DNA from: CAZWLD01 sp964634685
GTDB lineage: Bacteria; Bacillota_I; Bacilli_A; Acholeplasmatales; JAEDCM01
DNA: 34,826 nucleotides
Assembly (NCBI GenBank): GCA_964634685.1
Contig: CAZWLD010000019.1
Location: 1-34,826, forward strand
Direction of reading: 5' to 3'
Shown in pieces: positions 17,275-24,576 of this stretch; the first letter of the stretch is position 1; the number at the start of each line of letters is the position of its first letter. Position numbers and translations under genes: made by a program. Below the pieces are notes generated by a model. That model did no database searches. It worked only from the letters and a program-made list of their open reading frames with translations, and had not been told where the DNA came from.

Positions 17275-17283
17275 ATTATAACA
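17275..17283 (-). promoter_or_regulatory. Extended -10 promoter of the AlbA/GHKL regulator
   Basis: On the minus strand TGT precedes TATAAT (17275-17280), an extended -10 element. No strong -35 is seen. The repeat operator begins 3 nt downstream. Confidence 0.55.
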
Positions 17284-17340
17284 TGTATATTTGTTTTTTT
17301 AAATATTAAAAAAACTAAATCTATGAAAAATAATGCATAT

Positions 17341-17364
17341 TGTTACTACTTGTAGATAGTAACA
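17341..17364. repeat. Perfect 8-bp hairpin
   Basis: TGTTACTA (17341-17348) pairs with TAGTAACA (17357-17364) over an 8-nt loop, just after the end of the Sel1 gene. No T-run follows on either strand, so it is not a classical terminator. It may be an operator or an RNA stabiliser. Confidence 0.5.
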
Positions 17365-17385
17365 TAAAAAAACTTCTTACGCTCA

Positions 17386-19254
17386 CTATTTGTTGCTTTT
17401 CTTTTTAATGTGCTTCATTGCGTTAATACTAAGGGGTAGTTCATATGACTTTAATGTTTTAAATTCAACAGGAAATATATCCTTGCCATCCTCTATTATC
17501 ATCCAAGAATCATCTAGTGAGCCGTTACCTTCAACAATAAAGGTATATTTCTTTCCACTATTTTTTGAATACGTGCAAATTGCGACATTATACTCTTCTT
17601 GACAATAAATATTTTCAATCAAAGGCCCATCAAAAACGATTTGTAGTTCACCTTTACCAATCACCCCAATAATCTCATCATCATAAATAAATTGATAATT
17701 CCCATCTTCATTTGTTTCGATTTCATCACATTTCATTTTCCCTTCGAAATCCTTTATTATTTCTCCGGTGAAACGAAGCTTGAAATTATCTGTATAAACG
17801 CAATTTAATTGTTCCGTATCAAGTAAAATATGCTTATCTTCGGCTGAAATCTCAAGGTAATCTTCCTTATGTTCAACATAAATACAATCATTTCCCCAAT
17901 GAATCATAGAATTATAGATAGTATTCTTTTCATTAATCACCATTGAATATTTTTTATAGAGTTCAACGAGATTGTTAGTAATCTTCCTTTTAACGCCTGC
18001 ATCAAATCGATTGTTTCTTATATTTACAGCCATTAATGCTTCTAAATACATTCTTGTAGCGTAATAGGCATCTTGTTCATTCTCATAAAATGATCCAATT
18101 CTAAAAGCTATATCGGCAAGATTTGAAAATTCAGGATTTTTATTAAAGTCATAAAGAACCTTCGGATAAAGATTTTCATAACAGGCCTTGGCAGCCACTT
18201 CATTTTTGGGAAAGAAATATCCATTTTTATACATATCACCTAACTTATAGGTTGCTTCGACATTTCCAGCAATCGATGACATTATAAAATACTGAACCGC
18301 CTTATCATATTGAGGTACACCATTATTTACTCGACCATAATAATAAATATATCCTAATGTATTCGCATAATCATCATTATATTCTTGTTCTAAGAGCTCA
18401 AGCAAGCATTCCTCAGAAATCTTATAGTCACAGCTTACGTAATCATTTCCACCATAATAAGCATAAGCTTTTATTCTTAACCCAATAGGATTATGAATGG
18501 CACACAATCTATCTAAATAATTTATATATACTTGAGGATAATAATCATGAACTTGTGGATATTCATCTAATTTTTTCACAATGTACTCCATTGCATAAAT
18601 CGGAATATCTCTTTGATATACCGGTTTGCTTTCTTCTGCCATAAATTTTAATAAAGATTCGTAAGTTTCTTGAAGTCTCTCTTCAATATCCATTGAATAG
18701 ATAAATAACAAATGATATATATCTGTCAAGCCATAATCGAAAGGGATTGCTTGCTTATTAATATTAATAAAATGCTGAATTTGTTCATCCCACAAATAAT
18801 TAAAAATTTCCTCATTAAAAAATCCTGCTTCACAATTCTCAATACACATTTCAAGGAGCTCCTTAAAGAAACCTGTTGTAAATTCAAGCTTATTCCCTTT
18901 ATAAATTACCTTGCTATGTATTGACATATTTTTGTCCGCAATTCCAGTTATATTCCTAATCATATCCTCTTCGTTCCAAACAAAAACATCATCCAAATCA
19001 ATTACTGAATTGGCATATAAAAAATTTAAGAATTCTTCAACATTATCATAATTAAAAAGTTCACCAAATTCTTTTAATTCATCAACCGAAAAATTATTTT
19101 TTATATATTCAGTTCCTGCTTCCGTAAAATAGACATTATCAAACCCAAACTCTTTGATTATTCCTTCTAGATTTGAAAATGAGTTCAAATCTTCCTCATA
19201 TAAATAATTCTTGTTTGGGTATTTCTTACAATAAACGCCAAATCTAATTTCCAT
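17386..19254 (-). CDS. Large Sel1-like repeat protein of unknown function
   Basis: I place the start at the ATG at 19254 (622 residues, beginning MEIRFGVYCKKY) because TTTGGAGTGA lies just before it. A GTG 18 nt upstream is in frame but lacks a site. The middle of the protein (roughly residues 270-400) has Sel1/TPR-like helical repeats such as NTLGYIYYYG and AVQYFIMSSIAGNVEATYKLG. The last ~170 residues look beta-rich with alternating charged strands. No signal peptide or membrane segment is seen. Sel1 repeats mediate protein-protein contacts. The N-terminal ~200 residues match nothing I know. It stands alone on the minus strand between the antitoxin gene and the AlbA/GHKL regulator. Confidence 0.75.
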   Translation of the reverse strand: MEIRFGVYCKKYPNKNYLYEEDLNSFSNLEGIIKEFGFDNVYFTEAGTEYIKNNFSVDELKEFGELFNYDNVEEFLNFLYANSVIDLDDVFVWNEEDMIRNITGIADKNMSIHSKVIYKGNKLEFTTGFFKELLEMCIENCEAGFFNEEIFNYLWDEQIQHFININKQAIPFDYGLTDIYHLLFIYSMDIEERLQETYESLLKFMAEESKPVYQRDIPIYAMEYIVKKLDEYPQVHDYYPQVYINYLDRLCAIHNPIGLRIKAYAYYGGNDYVSCDYKISEECLLELLEQEYNDDYANTLGYIYYYGRVNNGVPQYDKAVQYFIMSSIAGNVEATYKLGDMYKNGYFFPKNEVAAKACYENLYPKVLYDFNKNPEFSNLADIAFRIGSFYENEQDAYYATRMYLEALMAVNIRNNRFDAGVKRKITNNLVELYKKYSMVINEKNTIYNSMIHWGNDCIYVEHKEDYLEISAEDKHILLDTEQLNCVYTDNFKLRFTGEIIKDFEGKMKCDEIETNEDGNYQFIYDDEIIGVIGKGELQIVFDGPLIENIYCQEEYNVAICTYSKNSGKKYTFIVEGNGSLDDSWMIIEDGKDIFPVEFKTLKSYELPLSINAMKHIKKKSNK

Positions 19255-19323
19255 AAAATCACTCCAAATCACTATCTTAATTTTTTAACAAAAATTACAT
19301 CAATCAATAATTAAATAAAATGG

Positions 19324-20265
19324 CTATAGCGACAAAAAGCTTGCATATTCATAACTGATGAACTGATTATTTTTTGTTTCAATATAAGCTCTTTCATTGT
19401 GCATACTATCAACAATATCTCTAGTATTCATATTCTTAAACTTATCCATAACCTTATTTACTATCTCTAATTCACAATCTTCTAAAGAAATATCACTTTT
19501 ACAATCTTGTATTAAACATATCGATGAATCTCCTGAATATGAAACATCCATCTTTATCTTATCACTATTCAAAATTTCTTCATACAAATATGGCACTGCA
19601 CCATAAGGAAGGTGGCAATACGATAATCCAGTAATTCCTTTATCATTATTTTTAAAAAAAATAAAATCAATATACCACAAAAGCTTTGCGAGCTTTGTTT
19701 TTGTCAATTTATTTACGCCAATTGATAATTCTTTAATAATGGCATAAACCTTATTCAATGATAATTCTTGTTTTCCAACTAAATCATCAGTAAAATTTCG
19801 CCTATTATATTCAATTTCAATATAGTTTTTTGAAAGATTATCATTTATAATCTTTAACACTTCCTCAAATCTTTCTTCACTATATGATTTAATAAACTTA
19901 TCTTTATTATTCAAGGCCATCGCCAAAAACTTTTCAGGATCTCTCGCATTTCGAATAACCATGTCCTGAGCTTTGTCTTGTACAGTTTTACTTTCATATC
20001 TAGTAATTGTTACTTCACCAAATCCTAATAAGATTGCAAAGTCCTTTTGAGATAATTTATATTTATCACGAATCTGCTTGATATTGTAATCCAACAATAA
20101 ATTATTGATTCTACGATATTCATTTCTAATCTTTCTTAAATTGCTATTTCCTAATTCTTCATCAACGTAATATTCCTCTAAATCATCGTCATAATAATAT
20201 TCTAATTCCACATCAATTTTACTTTTTTTATATTCAACAGTCTCAATTTTTTTTACAGTTTTCAT
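19324..20265 (-). CDS. Antitoxin with MqsA-like HTH and Panacea (DUF4065/SocA) domain
   Basis: I choose the ATG at 20265 (313 residues), preceded by GAGGTGAATACA; an in-frame TTG 24 nt upstream would overlap the preceding toxin frame. The N-terminal ~50 residues are acidic. The helix-turn-helix (about 62-95, with KLSQKDFAILLGFGEVTITRYE) matches the MqsA-type DNA-binding domain. The C-terminal Panacea domain (about 170-300) includes TKLAKLLWYIDFIFF and GLSYCHLPYGAVP. Panacea domains neutralise diverse toxins, and MqsA-type HTH proteins autorepress their operon. The gene upstream, 13 nt away, is a frameshifted MqsR-like toxin, so antitoxin and toxin form one former operon. Confidence 0.85.
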   Translation of the reverse strand: MKTVKKIETVEYKKSKIDVELEYYYDDDLEEYYVDEELGNSNLRKIRNEYRRINNLLLDYNIKQIRDKYKLSQKDFAILLGFGEVTITRYESKTVQDKAQDMVIRNARDPEKFLAMALNNKDKFIKSYSEERFEEVLKIINDNLSKNYIEIEYNRRNFTDDLVGKQELSLNKVYAIIKELSIGVNKLTKTKLAKLLWYIDFIFFKNNDKGITGLSYCHLPYGAVPYLYEEILNSDKIKMDVSYSGDSSICLIQDCKSDISLEDCELEIVNKVMDKFKNMNTRDIVDSMHNERAYIETKNNQFISYEYASFLSL

Positions 20266-20278
20266 TGTATTCACCTCA

Positions 20279-20609
20279 TTAATCTTCAAACATTTTCTTA
20301 TGAAACGAAATTACGACAGTTTTATCTGATTTAAATCCTATTTTAATATATGATTTAACATTTCTGATGCTTTTATTAAATACATACATAAATGTAAATT
20401 TATTTTTGCTATCCAAAAGAGTATATTGATAGTCTATCCTTTAATAATATTAATTGCATCAGTAAAATCTATTCCAATCTCACTAAAAAAAGAAAAGGGA
20501 TTTTTTCCACTTTCATCATTTCTTGGAATAAAAATAATGTTTTTGAATCACGTATTTTATTAATGATTTCCTGAATTTCCTTTTTATTAATAATAATTCT
20601 ATTTTGCAT
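20279..20609 (-). pseudogene. MqsR-like toxin gene with two apparent frameshifts
   Basis: From the ATG at 20609 the frame reads MQNRIIINKKEIQEIINKIRDSKTLF and then breaks at a T-run. The next frame continues FIPRNDESGKNPFSFF and GIDFTDAINIIKG to a stop. A third frame continues DYQYTLLDSKN and MYVFNKSIRN, and ends SYIKIGFKSDKTVVISFH with TAA at 20279-20281. Adding one base at each break gives about 110 residues with the MqsR plan: LGLDFDG-like helix region, then the YLKI and VLIVSF strands of the RNase fold. Both breaks are single-base losses, the first in a run of five T. Either the toxin is dead or the bases are sequencing errors. The antitoxin follows at 13 nt. Confidence 0.72.
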
Positions 20610-20634
20610 TCGCCAATATCTTCCTTACAAGAAT

Positions 20635-20663
20635 ATTATACTATCAATTGATAGTGAATACAA
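20635..20663 (-). promoter_or_regulatory. Toxin-antitoxin promoter with a 16-bp palindromic operator
   Basis: On the minus strand TTGTAT (20658-20663) is 17 bp from TATAAT (20635-20640). The perfect palindrome ACTATCAATTGATAGT (20640-20655) fills almost the whole spacer and touches the -10. The transcript would begin about 20 nt before the toxin ATG. This is the layout expected for autorepression by the HTH antitoxin. Confidence 0.7.
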
Positions 20664-20703
20664 TACTAATCCAAAATAAATGTACATTATGCTCAATATA
20701 TAA

Positions 20704-20781
20704 TTGCATACATAAAAATAATAAAGAATATAATCATATTTTTCAAAAAGCGTGTTGTTTTGCCTCCCAAAAAACTATAAT
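20704..20781 (+). promoter_or_regulatory. Candidate rightward promoters before the structured RNA
   Basis: TTGCAT (20704-20709) and TATAAT (20729-20734) are 19 bp apart. A second TATAAT lies at 20776-20781 with a weak TGTTGT (20753-20758) 17 bp upstream. Either could drive the candidate RNA downstream. Both are modest matches. Confidence 0.3.
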
Positions 20782-20784
20782 ATA

Positions 20785-21057
20785 GATGTAATATTGAGAT
20801 TGACAGTCCCCTTACAGTAGAGGAATACACCCTAGAACTACAAAAACAAAATATGTAGCGTCTTTCACCGTCATCTTCGGTATAAACTGGAATTATAGTA
20901 CAAGTCGAGCTTGTCACCTGAGACGGAAACTTTGTGTTGTGCAATTACTTAAAGTTTCGCAACTTCTTTAAATTAGAAGGTGTCGCTTGCAATGAACGCA
21001 AAAGTAACAACAAAAAATGGTTGTGAACTCATTTAGGTTTTCACAACCGTTTTTTTA
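20785..21057 (+). ncRNA. Candidate structured non-coding RNA
   Basis: This stretch is visibly richer in G+C than its surroundings, has no convincing gene, and holds many nested helices: CTAC/GTAG (20838-20841 with 20855-20858), CGTCT/AGACG (20859-20863 with 20921-20925) enclosing ACCG/CGGT (20867-20870 with 20878-20881) and ACAAG/CTTGT (20900-20904 with 20910-20914), then AAACTTT/AAAGTTT (20927-20933 with 20951-20957), and a final terminator stem. The enclosed pair makes a three-way junction. The plus strand is favoured by the terminator T-run. It does not show tmRNA, SRP RNA or RNase P signatures. A HEARO/omega-RNA-type relic is a guess only. An 83-codon minus-strand frame here (20693-20944) looks spurious. 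Confidence 0.42.
21019..21057 (+). terminator. Strong terminator between the candidate RNA and cca
   Basis: GGTTGTGAA (21019-21027) pairs perfectly with TTCACAACC (21040-21048), followed by G and eight T. An A-run on the other side (21012-21017) gives a T-run on the minus strand too, so it can also end the leftward cca transcript. Confidence 0.85.
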
Positions 21058-21117
21058 TCACTCTATAGTGTTTTGAAAGCTCTGATTTCCTACATTTGTC
21101 TATCTTAGTATGAAGCA

Positions 21118-22410
21118 TTATTTTATTAAACCTTTGGCATATTCAAGCAAAGAGACTTTATCATTCGGAATTTTTCCTTCAATTACCTCATTTAACAATA
21201 AATTCAAAGTAATACCGATTTTTCTCCCCATAAAGCCTAAATCCAGCAAATCAAAGCCATTGATTTTTAAATCTGAAAGCTTTATGCAATCATTATCCTT
21301 TATAATTTCTTCAACTATTTTATCAATACTTTTCACATCAATTAATTCACAAATGGTATGATCACTTCTGTCAGCATTTATCAATTCTATGAGTTTAAGA
21401 AATAAGATTTTATCTTGATTTGGAGTATGTGTAAAATTTCTTCTAACACTTTTTCTAGTAGAATTTATTGTCGAATCATGATTTTTAATCAAATAACATA
21501 TTTTCTCTATTTCTTCATTTGAAAATCTTAGTCTTTTGAGTATCTCTAAAGCCATTTCGCTACCCTTTTGAGGATGACCATAATAATGACCAATACCATC
21601 ATCATCTATCGTTTGGCACAACGGCTTAGCAACATCATGAAGCAAAGCAGATATTCTAATCAAATAATCATTAGCGCAGTTGCTGCATACATTTACGATA
21701 TGATTATATAAAGTATTTTGATGATAAGGATTTTTTTGATCAAAATCATAGGTTGGCTTAAGCTCTGGAATAATCACAAAGATAATATCATTATATTCCC
21801 TCAAAATATTTTTGACATTATTTCCTTCTAAAATTCCATCAAGCTCTTTTTTTATTCTTTCTGGCGCAACAGAACGAAGCTTACTTGCATTTTTATGAAT
21901 TGCTTCTTTGGTATTTTCCTCAATATCATAGCCAAGCTTTGATGAAAATCTCAAGGCTCTTAATATTCGTAAAGGATCCTCGTTAATTCTTTCTTGAGGT
22001 TCGCCAACTGCCTTGATTATTTTCTTAGATAAATCCTCAAGGCCACCGTAATAATCAATTAATTCGCCATCATAAGCCATTGCATTAATCGTATAATCGC
22101 GATGGAATAAATCGAACCAAAGTGAATTTTCTTCGTCATCACTATGCTTAAAGGAGGAAATCTCAACATTATCGTTATCGATATGAAGAGTTATGGTATT
22201 GTGTTTTTCTCCATTGGTATTTACAATGCAATAATCATTAAAGATTTTCTTCAACTCTTCAATTGAACAATTTGTTGAAAGATCATAATCCTTAATCTCT
22301 AGTCCAAGCAATGAATCTCTTACGCATCCACCAACAAGATAGCACTTATATTCTAAGCTCGATAATCTTTTTAAAATGGCATCAATGTATTCTGGTACAT
22401 TTATTAACAT
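21118..22410 (-). CDS. cca: CCA tRNA nucleotidyltransferase (class II, with HD domain)
   Basis: This enzyme adds or repairs the 3' CCA of tRNAs. The nucleotidyltransferase head has LVGGCVRDSLLG near residues 25-36 and the metal-binding DYDLST near 41-46. The HRDYTINAMAYDG motif is near 109-121. The RNA-binding and dimer-like region with EDPLRILRALRF follows near 146. An HD domain (ALLHDVAKPL near 257) marks it as the CCA-adding/HD phosphohydrolase type. Length is 430 residues. Its ribosome binding site AAAGGAG lies inside the last codons of the upstream COG3541 gene, 2 nt away, so the two genes are translationally linked. poly(A) polymerase is the main alternative and less likely in Bacillota. 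Confidence 0.88.
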   Translation of the reverse strand: MLINVPEYIDAILKRLSSLEYKCYLVGGCVRDSLLGLEIKDYDLSTNCSIEELKKIFNDYCIVNTNGEKHNTITLHIDNDNVEISSFKHSDDEENSLWFDLFHRDYTINAMAYDGELIDYYGGLEDLSKKIIKAVGEPQERINEDPLRILRALRFSSKLGYDIEENTKEAIHKNASKLRSVAPERIKKELDGILEGNNVKNILREYNDIIFVIIPELKPTYDFDQKNPYHQNTLYNHIVNVCSNCANDYLIRISALLHDVAKPLCQTIDDDGIGHYYGHPQKGSEMALEILKRLRFSNEEIEKICYLIKNHDSTINSTRKSVRRNFTHTPNQDKILFLKLIELINADRSDHTICELIDVKSIDKIVEEIIKDNDCIKLSDLKINGFDLLDLGFMGRKIGITLNLLLNEVIEGKIPNDKVSLLEYAKGLIK

Positions 22411-22412
22411 TA

Positions 22413-23417
22413 TTACATAGCTCCTTTATAGAGCTTTAATACAAGCTCATTAAATTTTTGTTGGTCAACATTATCTGGGAGCTTTGTTTCTACCTTTAAG
22501 CGATTATAGTCATTCTTTAATGAATTTAGTAACACATTAAAATCCTCCTTTAATGTACCATCATCATTTCGATATTTACCATTTCTTATATCCATTAGCA
22601 AATCATGTTCCTTTTCACGATAGGTATGAGCAGTCCCAAATTCTAAAATCTCATTGCACATAAAATAAAGGCGAATTAAATGCATCATATGCTTATTTAT
22701 ATGAAAATCATCCTTCTTTTTGTTGCGATTTCCAATGCTTTCTTTATAGCTTCTGGTAACATTATTCATTTCATCAACCATACTTTTAAGACGTGATAAG
22801 GGATAATGATTTAGATGAATGTCGATAAGAATTTGTTCTCCTTCTCCCGGCTGCCACGAGCCAATATATGTCTTAATAGCCTCATTATCCAATTTAAACT
22901 TTGGCTCAAAACCCCTTGCAGCGTTTTCCACACTTAAATTGATATGATTAAGCTTTTCATGCTCGGATAAAGTATCGCGGGCAAGAGCATTTTCTAATCG
23001 ATTAAGTTGACCATTAGCATATCCTCCAAATGAATATGCAGCTCTCTTCGTCAAAAAGATATCTCTATTTTCTAAGATAAGCTTTCCAAGAGGTGAAACA
23101 TATAGATAATGCTCAGGATTTGAATAAAGCATTTCAATGATGTTAGGATTACATTCCCTAACAAGCTTTAAAAATTTTTTTAGGGAATAAATAACAGTAT
23201 CGGTTTTTTCATCAACATACTGTTCAAATTCTGTTAATCCTAAGGTGTCGGTAAAACGCTCCAAAAAAACTCCTCTAATATCAATATCTGATTCTAAAAC
23301 ATTTGTCCCGTAGGCATAGCTACCAGAGACTGTTAAAAAGAGAATTCTATCCTTGAGCATTGGATTATTTCTTAAAAAATCATAATCGATGCCATTTAAT
23401 AATTCTTGAAAATTCAT
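22413..23417 (-). CDS. COG3541-type predicted nucleotidyltransferase
   Basis: This 334-residue protein has a minimal nucleotidyltransferase active site: GSYAYGTNVLESDIDIRGVF near residues 32-51 gives the GS motif and the two carboxylates DID. The remaining two thirds are helical, with the conserved-looking RLYFMCNEILEFG near 248 that resembles the C-terminal domain of COG3541 proteins. Substrate is unknown; RNA ligase-associated relatives (RlaP type) suggest RNA end chemistry. The ATG follows GGAGGTGTGATCT. It lies 2 nt upstream of cca, so a role near tRNA 3' ends is an inference from context only. Confidence 0.78.
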   Translation of the reverse strand: MNFQELLNGIDYDFLRNNPMLKDRILFLTVSGSYAYGTNVLESDIDIRGVFLERFTDTLGLTEFEQYVDEKTDTVIYSLKKFLKLVRECNPNIIEMLYSNPEHYLYVSPLGKLILENRDIFLTKRAAYSFGGYANGQLNRLENALARDTLSEHEKLNHINLSVENAARGFEPKFKLDNEAIKTYIGSWQPGEGEQILIDIHLNHYPLSRLKSMVDEMNNVTRSYKESIGNRNKKKDDFHINKHMMHLIRLYFMCNEILEFGTAHTYREKEHDLLMDIRNGKYRNDDGTLKEDFNVLLNSLKNDYNRLKVETKLPDNVDQQKFNELVLKLYKGAM

Positions 23418-23433
23418 AGATCACACCTCCTCA

Positions 23434-23472
23434 TATTCGTATTAATGACTATTAATTTGAATATATTCGTAC
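23434..23472. repeat. Direct repeat ATATTCGTA upstream of the nucleotidyltransferase gene
   Basis: ATATTCGTA occurs twice, near 23434 and near 23464, about 30 bp (roughly three helical turns) apart, in the promoter region of the leftward cca operon. A TTGACT hexamer lies upstream. It could be a regulator site, but two 9-mers in AT-rich DNA are weak evidence. Confidence 0.35.
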
Positions 23473-23523
23473 CTAGTCAAGACCTTCTATTTTAAATAGA
23501 GAGTTATGAAAAAACCATTTTTC

Positions 23524-24414
23524 TTAATATTTAATCTTAAAATAATCTAAGTATTTTTTCATAATATCTTGGCCAAAAAAACAAGTTTCAAGTAAATATC
23601 CTTTTTCATTATCCCATTCTCTTAGGCCACGATAATAGAACTGTTTATACTCATCAGTGATTAAAATAGGAACAAAATTATACTTTAAACATTCCTTGAG
23701 CATAATAAGTCTACCTACTCTACCATTGCCATCTTGAAAAGGATGAATTGCTTCAAATCTTTTGTGAAATTCAATTATAGATTCAATAGTAATTTTATCT
23801 AATGAATTATACCATTCAAGAAGCTTTTTTACTTCCTCCTTAACCTTACTAGCTAAAGTGGTAGCCATTCCCCCAACTTCATTTTCAATTATCTTATAAT
23901 CCCCAACCTTAAACCAAGGCTTCATGCTATCAAATGTTCCGCTTTTTAATACAAAATGCAATTGTTTAATAATTGATTCGTTTAGCTTTGTTTTCGCTAA
24001 ATCAATAACCAAATCAATACAAGCAAAATGATTGACAGTTTCAATAATATCATCAACATTAATAGTCCCATCTACAATCCCAATCGTTTTTGTTTCAAAA
24101 ATATGTTTTGTTTGATTGTGACTCAATTTACTACCTTCAATGTGATTTGAATTATATGTCATTTCGATTTGTAATCGATGATAAATTCCACCTTTTAAAT
24201 GATTGCTTTTTTCATCAAGTAATACATCCAATAATGTTCTTTCTTTTACAATATGTCTTATTTGCCTAATAGGTTTAGATGCTTCTTCGGGAATCATCCA
24301 TATTTTGCCATCTAAAAAAGAGCCAGGAACTCGTCCTTGTTGGCAATAATTTCTCACGCTTCTATCTGATATCTTCCAAATTTTTGATATTTCCTTTGAA
24401 GTTAAATATTTCAT
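23524..24414 (-). CDS. Fic-domain protein with N-terminal HTH and inhibitory helix (class II type)
   Basis: Fic enzymes transfer AMP or other nucleotide parts to target proteins. The start at ATG 24414 (296 residues) is chosen because TGGAGGC precedes it and the promoter -10 lies just upstream; longer starts fall inside the promoter. Residues 3 to about 45 form a MerR/Xis-like helix-turn-helix (LTSKEISKIWKISDRSVRNY). The inhibitory motif S/TxxxE(G/N) is present as SNHIEG at about 89-94. The catalytic loop HPFQDGNGRVGR is complete at about 224-235. All key residues are present, so it should be an active, self-inhibited enzyme. The DNA-binding domain and the operator-like repeats in its promoter suggest autoregulation. 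Confidence 0.9.
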   Translation of the reverse strand: MKYLTSKEISKIWKISDRSVRNYCQQGRVPGSFLDGKIWMIPEEASKPIRQIRHIVKERTLLDVLLDEKSNHLKGGIYHRLQIEMTYNSNHIEGSKLSHNQTKHIFETKTIGIVDGTINVDDIIETVNHFACIDLVIDLAKTKLNESIIKQLHFVLKSGTFDSMKPWFKVGDYKIIENEVGGMATTLASKVKEEVKKLLEWYNSLDKITIESIIEFHKRFEAIHPFQDGNGRVGRLIMLKECLKYNFVPILITDEYKQFYYRGLREWDNEKGYLLETCFFGQDIMKKYLDYFKIKY

Positions 24415-24433
24415 TTTTTTTGCCTCCATTATT

Positions 24434-24508
24434 ATTATACCAAGTATCGGCAAATTATACAACAAAAATTATCATATACAAAAAAAGATATTTTGCCGAT
24501 AGAATATC
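24434..24508 (-). promoter_or_regulatory. Fic gene promoter with paired inverted operator sites
   Basis: On the minus strand TTGTAT (24457-24462) is 17 bp from TATAAT (24434-24439). TATCGGCAAA lies inside the spacer (24445-24454), and its exact inverse TTTGCCGATA lies upstream (24492-24501), with centres 47 bp apart. The upstream copy is itself flanked by GATATT/AATATC (24487-24492 and 24503-24508). These look like paired binding sites for a self-regulator. Confidence 0.6.
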
Positions 24509-24576
24509 GTTTGAAGCGTTATAGTCAACAAAATACCAATGTTCCTTCACTTCAAAAATTTTGATTTCATTAGAAA

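Noticed and set aside
8013..17345. The 15-mer TAATGCATATTGTTA present at both 8013-8027 and 17331-17345
   Set aside because: Shared 15-mers of this composition are expected by chance in AT-rich DNA of this length, and the flanks are unrelated.
20820..20840. Possible RNase P RNA because of a GTAGAGGAA stretch
   Set aside because: Other conserved RNase P elements, such as the AGAnnGATGA-type segment and the long P4 pairing, are not found, and the block is too short.
20693..20944. An 83-codon minus-strand open frame between the toxin gene and cca
   Set aside because: No ribosome binding site of note, odd composition, no recognisable motif, and it lies antisense to a strongly structured block with a plus-strand terminator.
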